NCBI RefSeq assembly: GCF_001685485.1
Contig: NZ_BDEL01000001.1
Coordinates: 2,167,501-2,231,500, forward strand
Source: Formosa haliotis
GTDB lineage: Bacteria; Bacteroidota; Bacteroidia; Flavobacteriales; Flavobacteriaceae
DNA: 64,000 nt
Direction of reading: 5' to 3'
Part shown: positions 8,893-18,335 of the stretch, piece by piece
Numbering within the stretch: position 1 is the first letter of the stretch
Layout: each line of letters starts with the position of its first letter
Program-made: the position numbers and the translations under genes
Notes under the pieces: model-generated
Databases searched by the model: none
What the model was told of the DNA's origin: nothing
The model's input: the letters and a program-made list of their open reading frames with translations, nothing else

Positions 8893-11196
8893 TTAAAACG
8901 GATAGCCTATAGCAAAGTTGAAGGTAGTTTCTTTATATTGGAAATCGAAACGCTCGCCTTTTTCTAAAGAAGGATCTTGAAGCGGTGCTGCAAAATCAAA
9001 TCGGATGACAAACCCTTGTACATCTACACGAAGTCCTGCCCCAACGCCAACACCTAATTCACTCATAAAATCTGACGTGAATTTTCCTCCTGGAGTTGCA
9101 TCGTTCTCTAGGGAGTTCCACACGTTACCAGCATCTGCGAAAACGGCACCTTTAAAAAAGGAATAAATAGGGAATCGATATTCTATATTAGCTTCTAACC
9201 TAATATTCCCTGTTTGGTCTATATACGTATTATTTTCCTCGTTATTTCCACCATCGTAACTTCCCGGTCCTAACGATCGGATTCTAAAAGCACGCACACT
9301 ATTTGGTCCTCCAGAAGCGTATTGTTTAATATACGGCATAAGCTCTGAGTTTCCGTAAGCCAATCCATACCCCGCAAATATTCTAGTGGCAATTTTTTGT
9401 TCTTTTTTGAAGTTGAAATGATATCGTAAATCAATATCGGCTTTAGCATACTGCGCATATTCTAAACCAAGAAAAGTTCTATTTCCTGCATCGTTTTTAG
9501 ATCCAAATAAACTCACAAAATTTCCAGCTATATCTAAAGTAACATTGGTATAAAACTGATGCTTTTTCTTAACATCAACCATATCATTATAAATAAAAGA
9601 ATAGTTTAATCCGGCTATAAATTTCTGTTCAAAACTACGGGCTAGAAAAGGATTATCTGCAAGAATTTCGTCAAACTCCGGCGTGGTTTTTAAAAGATTG
9701 TTATAGTTAATAGAAATCGGAGATAGCTCGTGTGTTGTAAATCTGTTTTCGTTCCACAAGTATCCAAATTGAGCTGTTCCCGAAACTATAGAATATAAAT
9801 CTGTTCGGTTTAAATAGTCTACCCCTAGGCTTGTTTTTGTTTTAGGAATGGAATATTTAAAGAAATCGTCGCTAATTTTTATTGGAAAAATAACCCTAGG
9901 AAATATTAATTCCGATTTAATACCTACAGTGGTATTACTATTTCTGTTATCTTTTCCGCCTCCCGATTGAAACTCGTATCCTAAATTAGAACTTAACCTA
10001 AAGGTTTCTCCACCGTTAAAAATATTTCGATTGCTATAGGTAATTTGAAAAGCCGGCCCCGAAAAGTCGTTAGATTTAGTTACTGCTTGAACTTCGGCTT
10101 TTATTGCCCGTTTGTTTAATGGCGACAGGAAAATATTAGCTGTTAACAACGCAACACGATCTGGCATAATACTATCCTGTTCTTCATACTGAATGTTAAC
10201 ATACTTATAGGTACCAATAGTAGACAGACGACGTGCGGTATTTCTAGACTCTATAGGGTCGTAAAAAAAGTCTTCTTGCAACGTAATAAACGGATCTAAA
10301 TGTTTGGTTTTAAAAAACTCTTCGTCTTGAAAATAACTCTTGTTATTAAATCGTGTTTCTTTCTGCTTAATACTATCGTTCTTAAGATCGTAATTGGTAT
10401 ACACGTTAATTTTTGCCACTTTGTAAGGCACAATAGATTTTTCTGGCACGGCACTTTTCAGCCTTAAATACAAATCGAATTTCCTATTATCGTAACGCGT
10501 TGTATCGGCTTCAAAAATCAAGAAATCGGAGTTAAAATTATAATATCCAGATTTTTTTAAATCGGTATCAATGCGTAAACGTTCGGTTTTTAAAAAGTCT
10601 AAATCGAACCGAATACCTGGCTTAAAACTGGTATTTCCTACACTTTCTTTAATTTCTCTAAAAATGGGCTCTGGTAAAGAATCTACTTGATAGGTGGCTA
10701 ATTTATATGGCTTTTTTACGTTAACGGTATAATTTACAGAGGCCTCTTTATTTTCTTCATCTTTTACAATTTCGGAAGACGCACTACTGTAAAAGAAACC
10801 GTGATTTTCTAAACGGTTAACAAGAATTTCTTCTACATTAAATGGTTTTACCGACGATTGATACACAGGTTCCTCGCCTATTTTTTTATAGATCCAGCGG
10901 TTTATAAATCCGGGATGTTCCTTTTGCATTTTATAGTAAAAGTACAAGCCAGGATAAATACCCAAGATTTTAGTATTCTCTTCAGGTCTTACGGTGGCTT
11001 CTAATTCAGATTTTAACTGCGATTCACCTTCAATTATGGTATCGGTTTCCATCTCTATATTAGCACCTGTATATAACAACTCATCTTCGGGAATGTGTTT
11101 GGTAATACTACAGGCTTGAAACAGTACAATGAGGAGACATACAAAACTTAAATTGTACCATTTAGACTGATGCGATATGTTAAAAATGTTCTTCAA
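8893..11196 (-). CDS. tamL: TamL, lipoprotein form of the TamA/BamA outer-membrane assembly protein
   Basis: The 767-residue protein has a lipoprotein signal with lipid Cys 29 (LFQACS), POTRA-like repeats over about 50-400, and a C-terminal BamA/Omp85-type barrel including a GPNSVRAFRIRSLGPG segment (the conserved VRG(F/Y)-type loop) and GAGLRVDVQGFVIRFDFA near the end. In Bacteroidota TamA is replaced by a lipidated version, TamL. The gene overlaps the 3' end of tamB by 17 bases and follows it in one operon. Together the two form the translocation and assembly module that links inner and outer membranes and helps fold outer-membrane proteins or move lipids. Family and context agree well. Confidence 0.9.
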   Translation of the reverse strand: MKNIFNISHQSKWYNLSFVCLLIVLFQACSITKHIPEDELLYTGANIEMETDTIIEGESQLKSELEATVRPEENTKILGIYPGLYFYYKMQKEHPGFINRWIYKKIGEEPVYQSSVKPFNVEEILVNRLENHGFFYSSASSEIVKDEENKEASVNYTVNVKKPYKLATYQVDSLPEPIFREIKESVGNTSFKPGIRFDLDFLKTERLRIDTDLKKSGYYNFNSDFLIFEADTTRYDNRKFDLYLRLKSAVPEKSIVPYKVAKINVYTNYDLKNDSIKQKETRFNNKSYFQDEEFFKTKHLDPFITLQEDFFYDPIESRNTARRLSTIGTYKYVNIQYEEQDSIMPDRVALLTANIFLSPLNKRAIKAEVQAVTKSNDFSGPAFQITYSNRNIFNGGETFRLSSNLGYEFQSGGGKDNRNSNTTVGIKSELIFPRVIFPIKISDDFFKYSIPKTKTSLGVDYLNRTDLYSIVSGTAQFGYLWNENRFTTHELSPISINYNNLLKTTPEFDEILADNPFLARSFEQKFIAGLNYSFIYNDMVDVKKKHQFYTNVTLDIAGNFVSLFGSKNDAGNRTFLGLEYAQYAKADIDLRYHFNFKKEQKIATRIFAGYGLAYGNSELMPYIKQYASGGPNSVRAFRIRSLGPGSYDGGNNEENNTYIDQTGNIRLEANIEYRFPIYSFFKGAVFADAGNVWNSLENDATPGGKFTSDFMSELGVGVGAGLRVDVQGFVIRFDFAAPLQDPSLEKGERFDFQYKETTFNFAIGYPF

Positions 11197-14100
11197 TGTA
11201 TTTATTTACGAGATTCCTTTTCTTTTTCTTTAATAGTTTCTTCTGCGCCTTTTCCTCTTCTTTTTCCTTTTGTAAAAGGCGTTTATTTTCAGCTTTTTCT
11301 TCATCGGAATGGAACATGGCTCTCCATAACTCTTTGAATTTATTAAATTCTTGAGTAAATATTAAAGCCAATCCACTCACTACGGTTTGCCCATCGATAA
11401 CCGATTCGAACTGGTTTTTCTGAAAGGCTTGCAATCTATATTTTCCGGTAGGTGTAATTAAATATTCTAAACTAACATCGCCAATAAAAGGTGTGTCTTG
11501 ACTAGAAGATCCGCTGCCCTCGATATCAACCTCGCTACCAACACGAACAATAACACGATCGTGAAATAATTTTTTCTGAGCAGCCACATTTAATTGTGTA
11601 CGTTGTTCTGGCGAGTCGCCTTGGTAATCTGTAAAACTATTTAAACCAAAATCTAACTCTAAACCTGTGCTTCCTAATAATTTATCTGAAAACATATTTA
11701 GCTGATCGGAAATGGCATCGTTTAAGTTATCTCTCGCCATAGAAACAAATCCACCGCTACTACCATCGCTTCCTGCTTCTGGATAAAAACGTCCCATAAC
11801 CAGAAGTGAAAACACCTGACGGTTAAGCTCTCCTTCTTCTTCATTCACTTGCTGAACTCGCCCATAAACTTGCCCCCCAATAGCTCCTTGGTCATCTTCA
11901 GGCATATCTAAATTAAAGGATATTTTTGGATGCATTAATTCGCCGTCTATATTTAAATACACTTCAAAAGGTAAGGTTTGTTTGTATTTACTTTTTACAG
12001 CCGGGTCTGATCCCGAAATTTGTGAAGCCATTAAAGGCAGAGAGGAAGCTTTAACATTATACAGAGCTTTTACATCTAAATCGGCATCAAATGGGTTACC
12101 AGACCAGGATACACGACTTCCAGAAACTAACTCAAATCGTCTTGTTACCAGTTCGTAAAGACTCATCTCATAATGCCCGCTAGATACCGTGTACACCCCA
12201 GAAAGGTTCATTCTTCCGTTAGGATCCATTCTGAAAACAAAATCACCTTCTCCAGAAGTTTCAAAATTATCCCCACTATTTTCGTCTAATATTAAAGTTA
12301 CTTTAGCCTCGTTAGAAATTGAAAAATTAGCTTTAACATCGAAGCCTGTAACTTCTGAAGCTTCTTCTTGATTTCTGGTTAAAATAGCATCTGGATTATC
12401 GCGATTTACAAAAATAACCACGCCATCTCGCTCTTCTATATTTACAGCTGCCGAAGGCATCACATAAGTTACATCTGTCTTTGGATTTACATCGGCATTA
12501 ATATCTATAACCGGAATATTTAAATCGCCTTTTATAGTCCCTTGTGCATTAAAAGATAGGAAACCATAAATGATGTCGTTTTCCTCTTTCGTAGCGTTTA
12601 GCACCTGAAAATCGTCTGCATTTATAGTTAAATCGAAAGTTGGATTTGCAAAATCTTCTGTCCCCACTAAACCATTTAGCACAAAAGTACTTTGGTCTTC
12701 ATCTCTTATGGTAAAATTATTAAGTCGAATTCCTGAGTTATCGATGGCAAGTGTTTCATCAGACAACGTAAAACCGCTATTTAGTTTTGTAGCCTTAAAT
12801 TTAGAGTCGTGGAACACCAACTCCCCATTATATTGCGGATCTGAAGGCGATCCTTTAATAATAAAGTGCCCGGTAAACGCCCCTGAAGCATCTGAAACTT
12901 CACCAAGCGAAAGCCCTTGTAAAGCTGTCATTTTAAACTCGTTTATAGTGAGTTCGGCTTCTATTCTTGGGTTGGTTTGCGATGCAAAATAATCACCATT
13001 CATATCTAAATCGACATCACCCTCTTTAGTGGCTAAATTAAAGGTGTATTTACTACTGCTTTCAGAATTTCCATTAAGGGTTAGTGTTCCAAAATTAGTA
13101 TCTAATATGTTAAAATTAGTGATGTTTAAATCTGCTAAATACCCAATATTTTCAAATGGGTTTTGCACAGTAAAATCCCCACTTAAATCACCTCTAGCTA
13201 ATTCTTTATCGGGGTTTAAATAGGCTAGGAATTCGTTCAGTTTAAAATTCTCAAAATCTAGAGTAATATTATCCTTCTTTGCTTGATCATCGCGGGAATT
13301 AGCAATGGCTATATGCTGTTCATTTTTACTGAAGTTGAAATTCTTAAACCCTAAAATATGTTTACTATAAGTAAATGCATTGTCGTCTGGAACTTGCCAG
13401 TTTTCTCGATTTACAATGAACTCTTCTGGCAGAATATGAAAGCGTACACCGCTTTCTTCTCCAGATATTTTAGATTTCATTTGCATTAAAACCTCATCGC
13501 CATCGTAAGCAACCATGGTTAGGTCCATTTCGTTGTCTAACTGATTACCAGAAATATTGGTTTTTTTAATAAGTATTGGTCCTGCTGAGATTTCTTTAAA
13601 CCCTAAATTAAATACGAATTTATCGGGATCGGTGTCTAACGAAAAAGCCAAACTATCTATTTCATTTCCACTATAATTAATTAGTGGTGCTACGATATTT
13701 GCATTTAAAATTTTATCTGATTCATTAAAATTTACTGCAATATCTACAGTATCTATATTTTTTAAATTAGGCAGAAACACATCGTTTAAAACTGGAGCCT
13801 CACTCAATTTACCTGTTAATTTTAACTGCACAGGTTTGGTAGGAATCACTTGGGTAGAATCTAAATAAAAATAACTTAATACATGGTTTTTTAATGCGGC
13901 ACTAAAGGTTTGTGGATTAGCGTTAGATTCTAACTTTAAACTCAATAATTTATTAGTAATATTTAATGCCGTGGTATCTTTAGTTACGTGTGCATCCGCA
14001 TTAATATCTCCCAGTAAATACGTATTTTTATTAAAAACTATAGTCCCATTATCTACAGTACTTGTTACATCAAAAGCATCTGCATTCCCCTTAAAATCGG

Positions 14101-16273
14101 CGTGTAATTTTAGACCAGCACGAATATCTTTTTGCACCACACCAAGGGCTTGTAAATCGACCCCAATAACATCTAAATCGGCAATAATTTCTGGTGCTAT
14201 ACTATCTAGAACAATATCCGATTGCAAGTCTACATTTATGTTTTTGTCTTTGTAAGTCGAAGATACATGACCTTTACCATTTACAAGTTCGCCGGTAATA
14301 GGTAAATCTACAATCTCGTAATTTTTCAATTTAAAACTTGAAATTACGGCATCTAAATTGGCATCTAAATCGTTCATGGTTTTTCCCGAACCATTGGCTT
14401 TTAAGGAAATGCTTATAGGTCCTAAACTTTCGTTCTGTAAAAATTCGTTCAGTTTAAAGTCCTTAATCTCAATATCAGATGTAAAATCCAGCCCGTTTTC
14501 ACCATTATAACTCCCCGTTAATTCGGCAACACCCTGAGAAGTTGTTAACTCGGCTTGAGTACTAATATTATTTAATGTGCCTTTTAATGTACCCGACAAG
14601 GCAATCTCTTCAGGAAGATTAACTCCCAAATCTTTTTCGTTTACAAAATGGAGCACATCTGCTTTTATCGATTGCGCCTTAATTGGATTGATATCTAGTG
14701 TAAGGTTATCAACATCGGTTGCATTTTTGATTAAACCTGAAGCCGAAATACTTGTGGTTTTCCCCCAATTTAAAGCCGTGTTTTTTACAGCTATCTCAGA
14801 TAAATAACCTGTTGCATGGAGATGCCCCGTTATTAATCTCTGACTTAAACTATCGACATACGGATTAGCTTTTAAGTCTGGTTGAAAACGAAACACATCG
14901 TTAATATCTAATTGTAGCACAGGAAAAGAAAGTTCTAATTTCGATGTTTCTGGCGATTTCGCCAAAGCTGAAATAGTTGAATAATCTAAACGCGTGTCTC
15001 CTTTTACATGGTTCTTATTTAAAGCAATATCTATTCCCGATAATTTTAAAAACTGGTCCGTAGCTTCAGCCGTAAACTCACCTTTACTTATGTTTAACCC
15101 CGAGCCTTCGTTAAAATGTAAAGTTTCTAAATGCAATCCTGCGGTTTTATCTTTTAAATAAAAATCATTGGCCTGCAAGGTAAAGTCGTCTAAAACTATA
15201 GCATCTCCATTAAATTTATTTTTAAGTGGTTTGGCATTATTTACCGTGTATTGAACAGCATTATTTTCGAAATCGATTTGATCGACTTTTAGCTGAATTT
15301 CTGGCCACTCTATTGATGATGATGATGATGAACTAGAAACTTGTTCTTCTTTAGCTTGGGTTGTTGATTGATATACAATTTCGGAATCTTTTAACCCAAT
15401 CTCTTCTATAGAAAAACTTGAATTTAAAACATCGAATTCACCATCTTCAGCATAAAAACTGGAAATGTTAGTTCTTAAATTTATGCCTAGTTCTGAGGAC
15501 GCATAATGTGCTTTTGTGTTTTCAATTATAAAATCGTCTACAGATATATAGGGTAAAGTTGTAGCCGTTGTATCTTTTGACGGTGGCACAGGAGTTTGAA
15601 TAAAACTGATATCGGAATCTATAATTTTAGCATCGGAAGCTCTAAAATTCATGGCATCCAAATCGAAAGTTTTCATATCCAATTCAAGCTCGCCAACTTT
15701 ATAATAACTTTCTATCCCTAATACAGCATCGTTAAACACCAAATCGATGTCTTTTAAATGAATATCGCCAATGTTTATTTTAAAAGGTTTGGCATCGGGT
15801 TCAGGAACTGTTTCGGTTTGTAGAGTGTCTGCCGAGGCAAAAGCGTCGATTAAAAATTGAAAATTATAGCCCGCAATTGAGTCCTTCCGAATAATATTGG
15901 CTCGTAAACCTTCCCAATCAAGATTATCTAAATCGAAACCAGACCCCGTAATTAAAGGCCAAAGCGGAATATCTGCTTTAACCGATTTGGAGTAGATTAA
16001 CGTATCGCCTTTAGTGTCTTCAAGGTAAAGTCCGTTTAACTTAATATCTCCCCCAAAGGTTACAAAAAGTTTTTCAATATCTACTGTTGTGTGGGTTTTA
16101 TTAGACACAAATGAAGTTGCATAATTTACTATTAAATTTTGCCCCCACGGACTTCTAATTACCAACACTAAAAGTAGGAACAGAACAAAAAGGACAATGA
16201 CTATATTTCTTAAGATTTTTAATACCTTAAGTTTTTTAGTTGGTTTATTTTTTAGCTCTTTTTTTTCTTCCAA
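11180..16273 (-). CDS. tamB: TamB, inner-membrane-anchored AsmA-like translocation and assembly protein
   Basis: The 1697-residue protein has a single N-terminal membrane helix (about 21-42, IVIVLFVLFLLLVLVI) and then a long, repetitive beta-rich body typical of AsmA-like bridge proteins. The last 450 residues hold the conserved TamB (DUF490) domain with YGRVQQV, FSLLVMGRF and a terminal beta-strand region. The lysine-rich tail ends at the TamL overlap. Such proteins span the periplasm and act with TamA/TamL in outer-membrane biogenesis and possibly phospholipid transfer. An eight-serine run encoded by a TCA/TCATCATC-type triplet repeat lies near residue 315 and could vary in length without breaking the frame. 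Confidence 0.92.
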   Translation of the reverse strand: MEEKKELKNKPTKKLKVLKILRNIVIVLFVLFLLLVLVIRSPWGQNLIVNYATSFVSNKTHTTVDIEKLFVTFGGDIKLNGLYLEDTKGDTLIYSKSVKADIPLWPLITGSGFDLDNLDWEGLRANIIRKDSIAGYNFQFLIDAFASADTLQTETVPEPDAKPFKINIGDIHLKDIDLVFNDAVLGIESYYKVGELELDMKTFDLDAMNFRASDAKIIDSDISFIQTPVPPSKDTTATTLPYISVDDFIIENTKAHYASSELGINLRTNISSFYAEDGEFDVLNSSFSIEEIGLKDSEIVYQSTTQAKEEQVSSSSSSSSIEWPEIQLKVDQIDFENNAVQYTVNNAKPLKNKFNGDAIVLDDFTLQANDFYLKDKTAGLHLETLHFNEGSGLNISKGEFTAEATDQFLKLSGIDIALNKNHVKGDTRLDYSTISALAKSPETSKLELSFPVLQLDINDVFRFQPDLKANPYVDSLSQRLITGHLHATGYLSEIAVKNTALNWGKTTSISASGLIKNATDVDNLTLDINPIKAQSIKADVLHFVNEKDLGVNLPEEIALSGTLKGTLNNISTQAELTTSQGVAELTGSYNGENGLDFTSDIEIKDFKLNEFLQNESLGPISISLKANGSGKTMNDLDANLDAVISSFKLKNYEIVDLPITGELVNGKGHVSSTYKDKNINVDLQSDIVLDSIAPEIIADLDVIGVDLQALGVVQKDIRAGLKLHADFKGNADAFDVTSTVDNGTIVFNKNTYLLGDINADAHVTKDTTALNITNKLLSLKLESNANPQTFSAALKNHVLSYFYLDSTQVIPTKPVQLKLTGKLSEAPVLNDVFLPNLKNIDTVDIAVNFNESDKILNANIVAPLINYSGNEIDSLAFSLDTDPDKFVFNLGFKEISAGPILIKKTNISGNQLDNEMDLTMVAYDGDEVLMQMKSKISGEESGVRFHILPEEFIVNRENWQVPDDNAFTYSKHILGFKNFNFSKNEQHIAIANSRDDQAKKDNITLDFENFKLNEFLAYLNPDKELARGDLSGDFTVQNPFENIGYLADLNITNFNILDTNFGTLTLNGNSESSSKYTFNLATKEGDVDLDMNGDYFASQTNPRIEAELTINEFKMTALQGLSLGEVSDASGAFTGHFIIKGSPSDPQYNGELVFHDSKFKATKLNSGFTLSDETLAIDNSGIRLNNFTIRDEDQSTFVLNGLVGTEDFANPTFDLTINADDFQVLNATKEENDIIYGFLSFNAQGTIKGDLNIPVIDINADVNPKTDVTYVMPSAAVNIEERDGVVIFVNRDNPDAILTRNQEEASEVTGFDVKANFSISNEAKVTLILDENSGDNFETSGEGDFVFRMDPNGRMNLSGVYTVSSGHYEMSLYELVTRRFELVSGSRVSWSGNPFDADLDVKALYNVKASSLPLMASQISGSDPAVKSKYKQTLPFEVYLNIDGELMHPKISFNLDMPEDDQGAIGGQVYGRVQQVNEEEGELNRQVFSLLVMGRFYPEAGSDGSSGGFVSMARDNLNDAISDQLNMFSDKLLGSTGLELDFGLNSFTDYQGDSPEQRTQLNVAAQKKLFHDRVIVRVGSEVDIEGSGSSSQDTPFIGDVSLEYLITPTGKYRLQAFQKNQFESVIDGQTVVSGLALIFTQEFNKFKELWRAMFHSDEEKAENKRLLQKEKEEEKAQKKLLKKKKRNLVNKYIEEHF

Positions 16274-16476
16274 AGTAATTCGTCTAGGAGTTTCAAAAAT
16301 ATCATATTTAATTTACTTAAATGGTGCTATTATTTTTTTTGGATAAAATGTGTTTAAAACCGATTTTCAAATATTTATCTTTCTTATGTTTTTGTTAATT
16401 GACAAAGGCTTACAACTGATTTTTAATACCTTAGTTAAGATTAAAAAAGTTTAATTAAACCATTAATATTAGCAAG

Positions 16477-16815
16477 ATGATTACAAACAATTTTTACAAA
16501 GACTTAGAGTATAACGACGAAAAACCGGCTGTTAGTGTCTTATTGCAAACTGCATTTAGTAAAGAAATTCGCATTCTTCTAAAAAAAGGCCAACTCATGA
16601 AAGAACACAAAGCACCAAATGCCATTGTGGTAGAGATTTTTGAGGGAGACATAGATTTTGGAGTTGAAGGAACAACCTATGCCTTAAAAAAGGGAGATAT
16701 CCTTACTTTAGAGGCTAACGTACCACATGATTTATTGGCGAAATCAGATAGTATCGTACGCTTAACACTGTCTCTTCAAGATACTGTAGAACGGGTTGAA
16801 AAAGTAATAGAATAA
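16477..16815 (+). CDS. Small single-domain cupin protein
   Basis: The 112-residue protein has a cupin fold: [19 protein letters not shown] forms the first motif region, and [18 protein letters not shown] the second, keeping the G-D and the P-H of cupin motif 2. The first motif lacks the usual paired His, so metal binding is doubtful. It has no signal peptide. It stands alone after a 200-base spacer downstream of divergent tamB, and its 3' end is four bases from that of the convergent DUF2490 gene. A stress or sensing role is common for such proteins, but the function here is unknown. Confidence 0.8.
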   Translation: MITNNFYKDLEYNDEKPAVSVLLQTAFSKEIRILLKKGQLMKEHKAPNAIVVEIFEGDIDFGVEGTTYALKKGDILTLEANVPHDLLAKSDSIVRLTLSLQDTVERVEKVIE

Positions 16816-16818
16816 TTA

Positions 16819-17508
16819 TTAAAACGAATGTAACAAGCTAACCTGCAATTGATTTTTAGCATATCGCTCGGTATTTTGATGCATAAATCCGAGCACCCCT
16901 TTTAGGTGGTCAGAAATCACATACCCCAGCCCTACATAAGCCCTATTTCTATCAAAATAGTCCACTTGCACTGTATCGCTAATGGCTTTCTGACCATTAA
17001 TAAACACCTCATCATAAAGAGATACAAACCAAGTTTTCTTGATTATTAAGGTACTGTTTAAAGAGATATCAATTCCAAACGCGTAACGAATGCGTGTTCT
17101 AAAATTTTGTCGTTGCACGAAACGTTGTTCAAACCTTAGACGATGACTAAAATGAAACCGTTTTCCCACGATATGTGGAAATCGAACCTCTTGATATATT
17201 CTATTTTCGTGATTGCTGTAACTCCGAGAATCATAAGCACTAGAAAGTATATAAGCATAACCTAGTGTCAGTTTAAAACGGGTATTTTTTGGGGTATAAT
17301 GCACACCTCCTCGCAACAAAAGTTGTTCTAAATCGCTAGAAACATTCCAATTTCTATGCTGCACATCGCCCTGAAATCCCCAAAGACTATTGTTTAAGTC
17401 GGCATTAAAGGCATACACGTACCAACTTCCTATTTTCTTTTCATTTACTTGGGCCGATATTTTTTGGAAACTAAATATTAAGATCCCTAATAGTAATATT
17501 TGTCTCAT
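16819..17508 (-). CDS. DUF2490 family outer-membrane beta-barrel protein
   Basis: The ATG at 17508 gives a clean signal peptide (MRQILLLGILIFSF..ISAQ). An upstream TTG at 17544 would overlap the -7 promoter element at 17542-17549 and is rejected. The 229-residue product has alternating amphipathic strands and the DUF2490 features WGFQGDVQHRNW, LLLRGGVHY, HENRIYQEVRFP and HRLRFEQRF. It ends in an aromatic residue after a strand (LLHSF), as outer-membrane barrels do. The family has no assigned function. Its stop is four bases from the stop of the convergent cupin gene. Confidence 0.85.
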   Translation of the reverse strand: MRQILLLGILIFSFQKISAQVNEKKIGSWYVYAFNADLNNSLWGFQGDVQHRNWNVSSDLEQLLLRGGVHYTPKNTRFKLTLGYAYILSSAYDSRSYSNHENRIYQEVRFPHIVGKRFHFSHRLRFEQRFVQRQNFRTRIRYAFGIDISLNSTLIIKKTWFVSLYDEVFINGQKAISDTVQVDYFDRNRAYVGLGYVISDHLKGVLGFMHQNTERYAKNQLQVSLLHSF

Positions 17509-17541
17509 GAATAAAATGAATATAGAAGTATAAGTTTTGTT

Positions 17542-17549
17542 CAAAAATA
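17542..17549 (-). promoter_or_regulatory. -7 promoter element for the DUF2490 gene
   Basis: TATTTTTG on the minus strand fits TAnnTTTG and lies 33 bases upstream of the ATG at 17508. It decides between two possible starts for that gene. Confidence 0.5.
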
Positions 17550-17679
17550 TAAAAAGTTATTAAAACACTATTATTTTCAGGATTTTAGCGAGGATTACCT
17601 TTTGTTAAAAATAATTGATAGTTGGGGACGCAACCATTTCGTTTTTCTTTCATCTATAAATAAAGAATAACCAAAAACC

Positions 17680-18141
17680 ATGAAACGAATACTACTAATC
17701 ACTCTACTCGCTTTTGCTTTTATGGCGTGTAACGATGATGATGACAACGATAAAAATTGTGAAGACCAAAACCTGGCAACTACAAGTTTAGAAGACACCT
17801 ATGGCTGTGTAGATACTCCTTACCAGATGGACATAGATTTGACGGATACTTTTACTATTATCTCTACCACAGAAGAATTTGAAAGCAGAGTAACCGGAAG
17901 TTGTTATCCGGAAATTGATTTTGACAAATACGATTTAATTATTGGTAAACATCAATTAAACTCAGGAATAGATGCTATCGTTTACGATTTAATTGAAGAC
18001 TGTGAGACCCAAAAGCTAATTTTAAATGTTACATTTCTTTTAAATGCCGCTACTATTTCGCCAAATATCACCTATCATATACTAAGCTTAAAACAAGATA
18101 ACATAGCAAGCCTAACCGTAAACATTCAAGACGAAAATTAA
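17680..18141 (+). CDS. Lipoprotein of unknown function
   Basis: The 153-residue protein has a lipoprotein signal with lipid Cys 17 followed by NDDDDNDKN, an acidic stretch typical of flavobacterial surface lipoproteins. The mature part contains four further Cys residues (KNCED, YGCVD, GSCYPEID, EDCETQ), which could form two disulfides outside the cytoplasm. I do not recognise a named domain. It is a single gene with its own terminator. Confidence 0.78.
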   Translation: MKRILLITLLAFAFMACNDDDDNDKNCEDQNLATTSLEDTYGCVDTPYQMDIDLTDTFTIISTTEEFESRVTGSCYPEIDFDKYDLIIGKHQLNSGIDAIVYDLIEDCETQKLILNVTFLLNAATISPNITYHILSLKQDNIASLTVNIQDEN

Positions 18142-18180
18142 GTTCTAAACAAGCATACTTCTTTATTTAATTTTACTCCG

Positions 18181-18231
18181 AAACCTGTATTAATTTTATC
18201 TAATACCACAGATAGTTAATGCAGGTTTTTT
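18181..18231 (+). terminator. Terminator after the lipoprotein gene
   Basis: AAACCTGTATTAA pairs with TTAATGCAGGTTT (one G-T pair) around a 22-base loop, followed by more T residues. It separates the lipoprotein gene from the next operon. Confidence 0.75.
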
Positions 18232-18335
18232 AATTGGTCTAAAAATGGAAGTTCCGAATTTCAATTTTTATGTAATTTCTTCTATGATTTTAGCAGATAT
18301 TATATATTTTCGTTGCAAACCAATTTTACTCTAAA

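Noticed and set aside
12189..14807. Several open frames of 60-95 codons on the plus strand within tamB
   Set aside because: They lie wholly inside the long, clearly coding tamB frame on the other strand and have no supporting features. Similar antisense frames within other genes were left out for the same reason.
15316..15330. Triplet run coding for eight Ser in TamB as a phase-variable switch
   Set aside because: Changes by whole triplets keep the frame, so at most the linker length would vary. No switching effect can be claimed.
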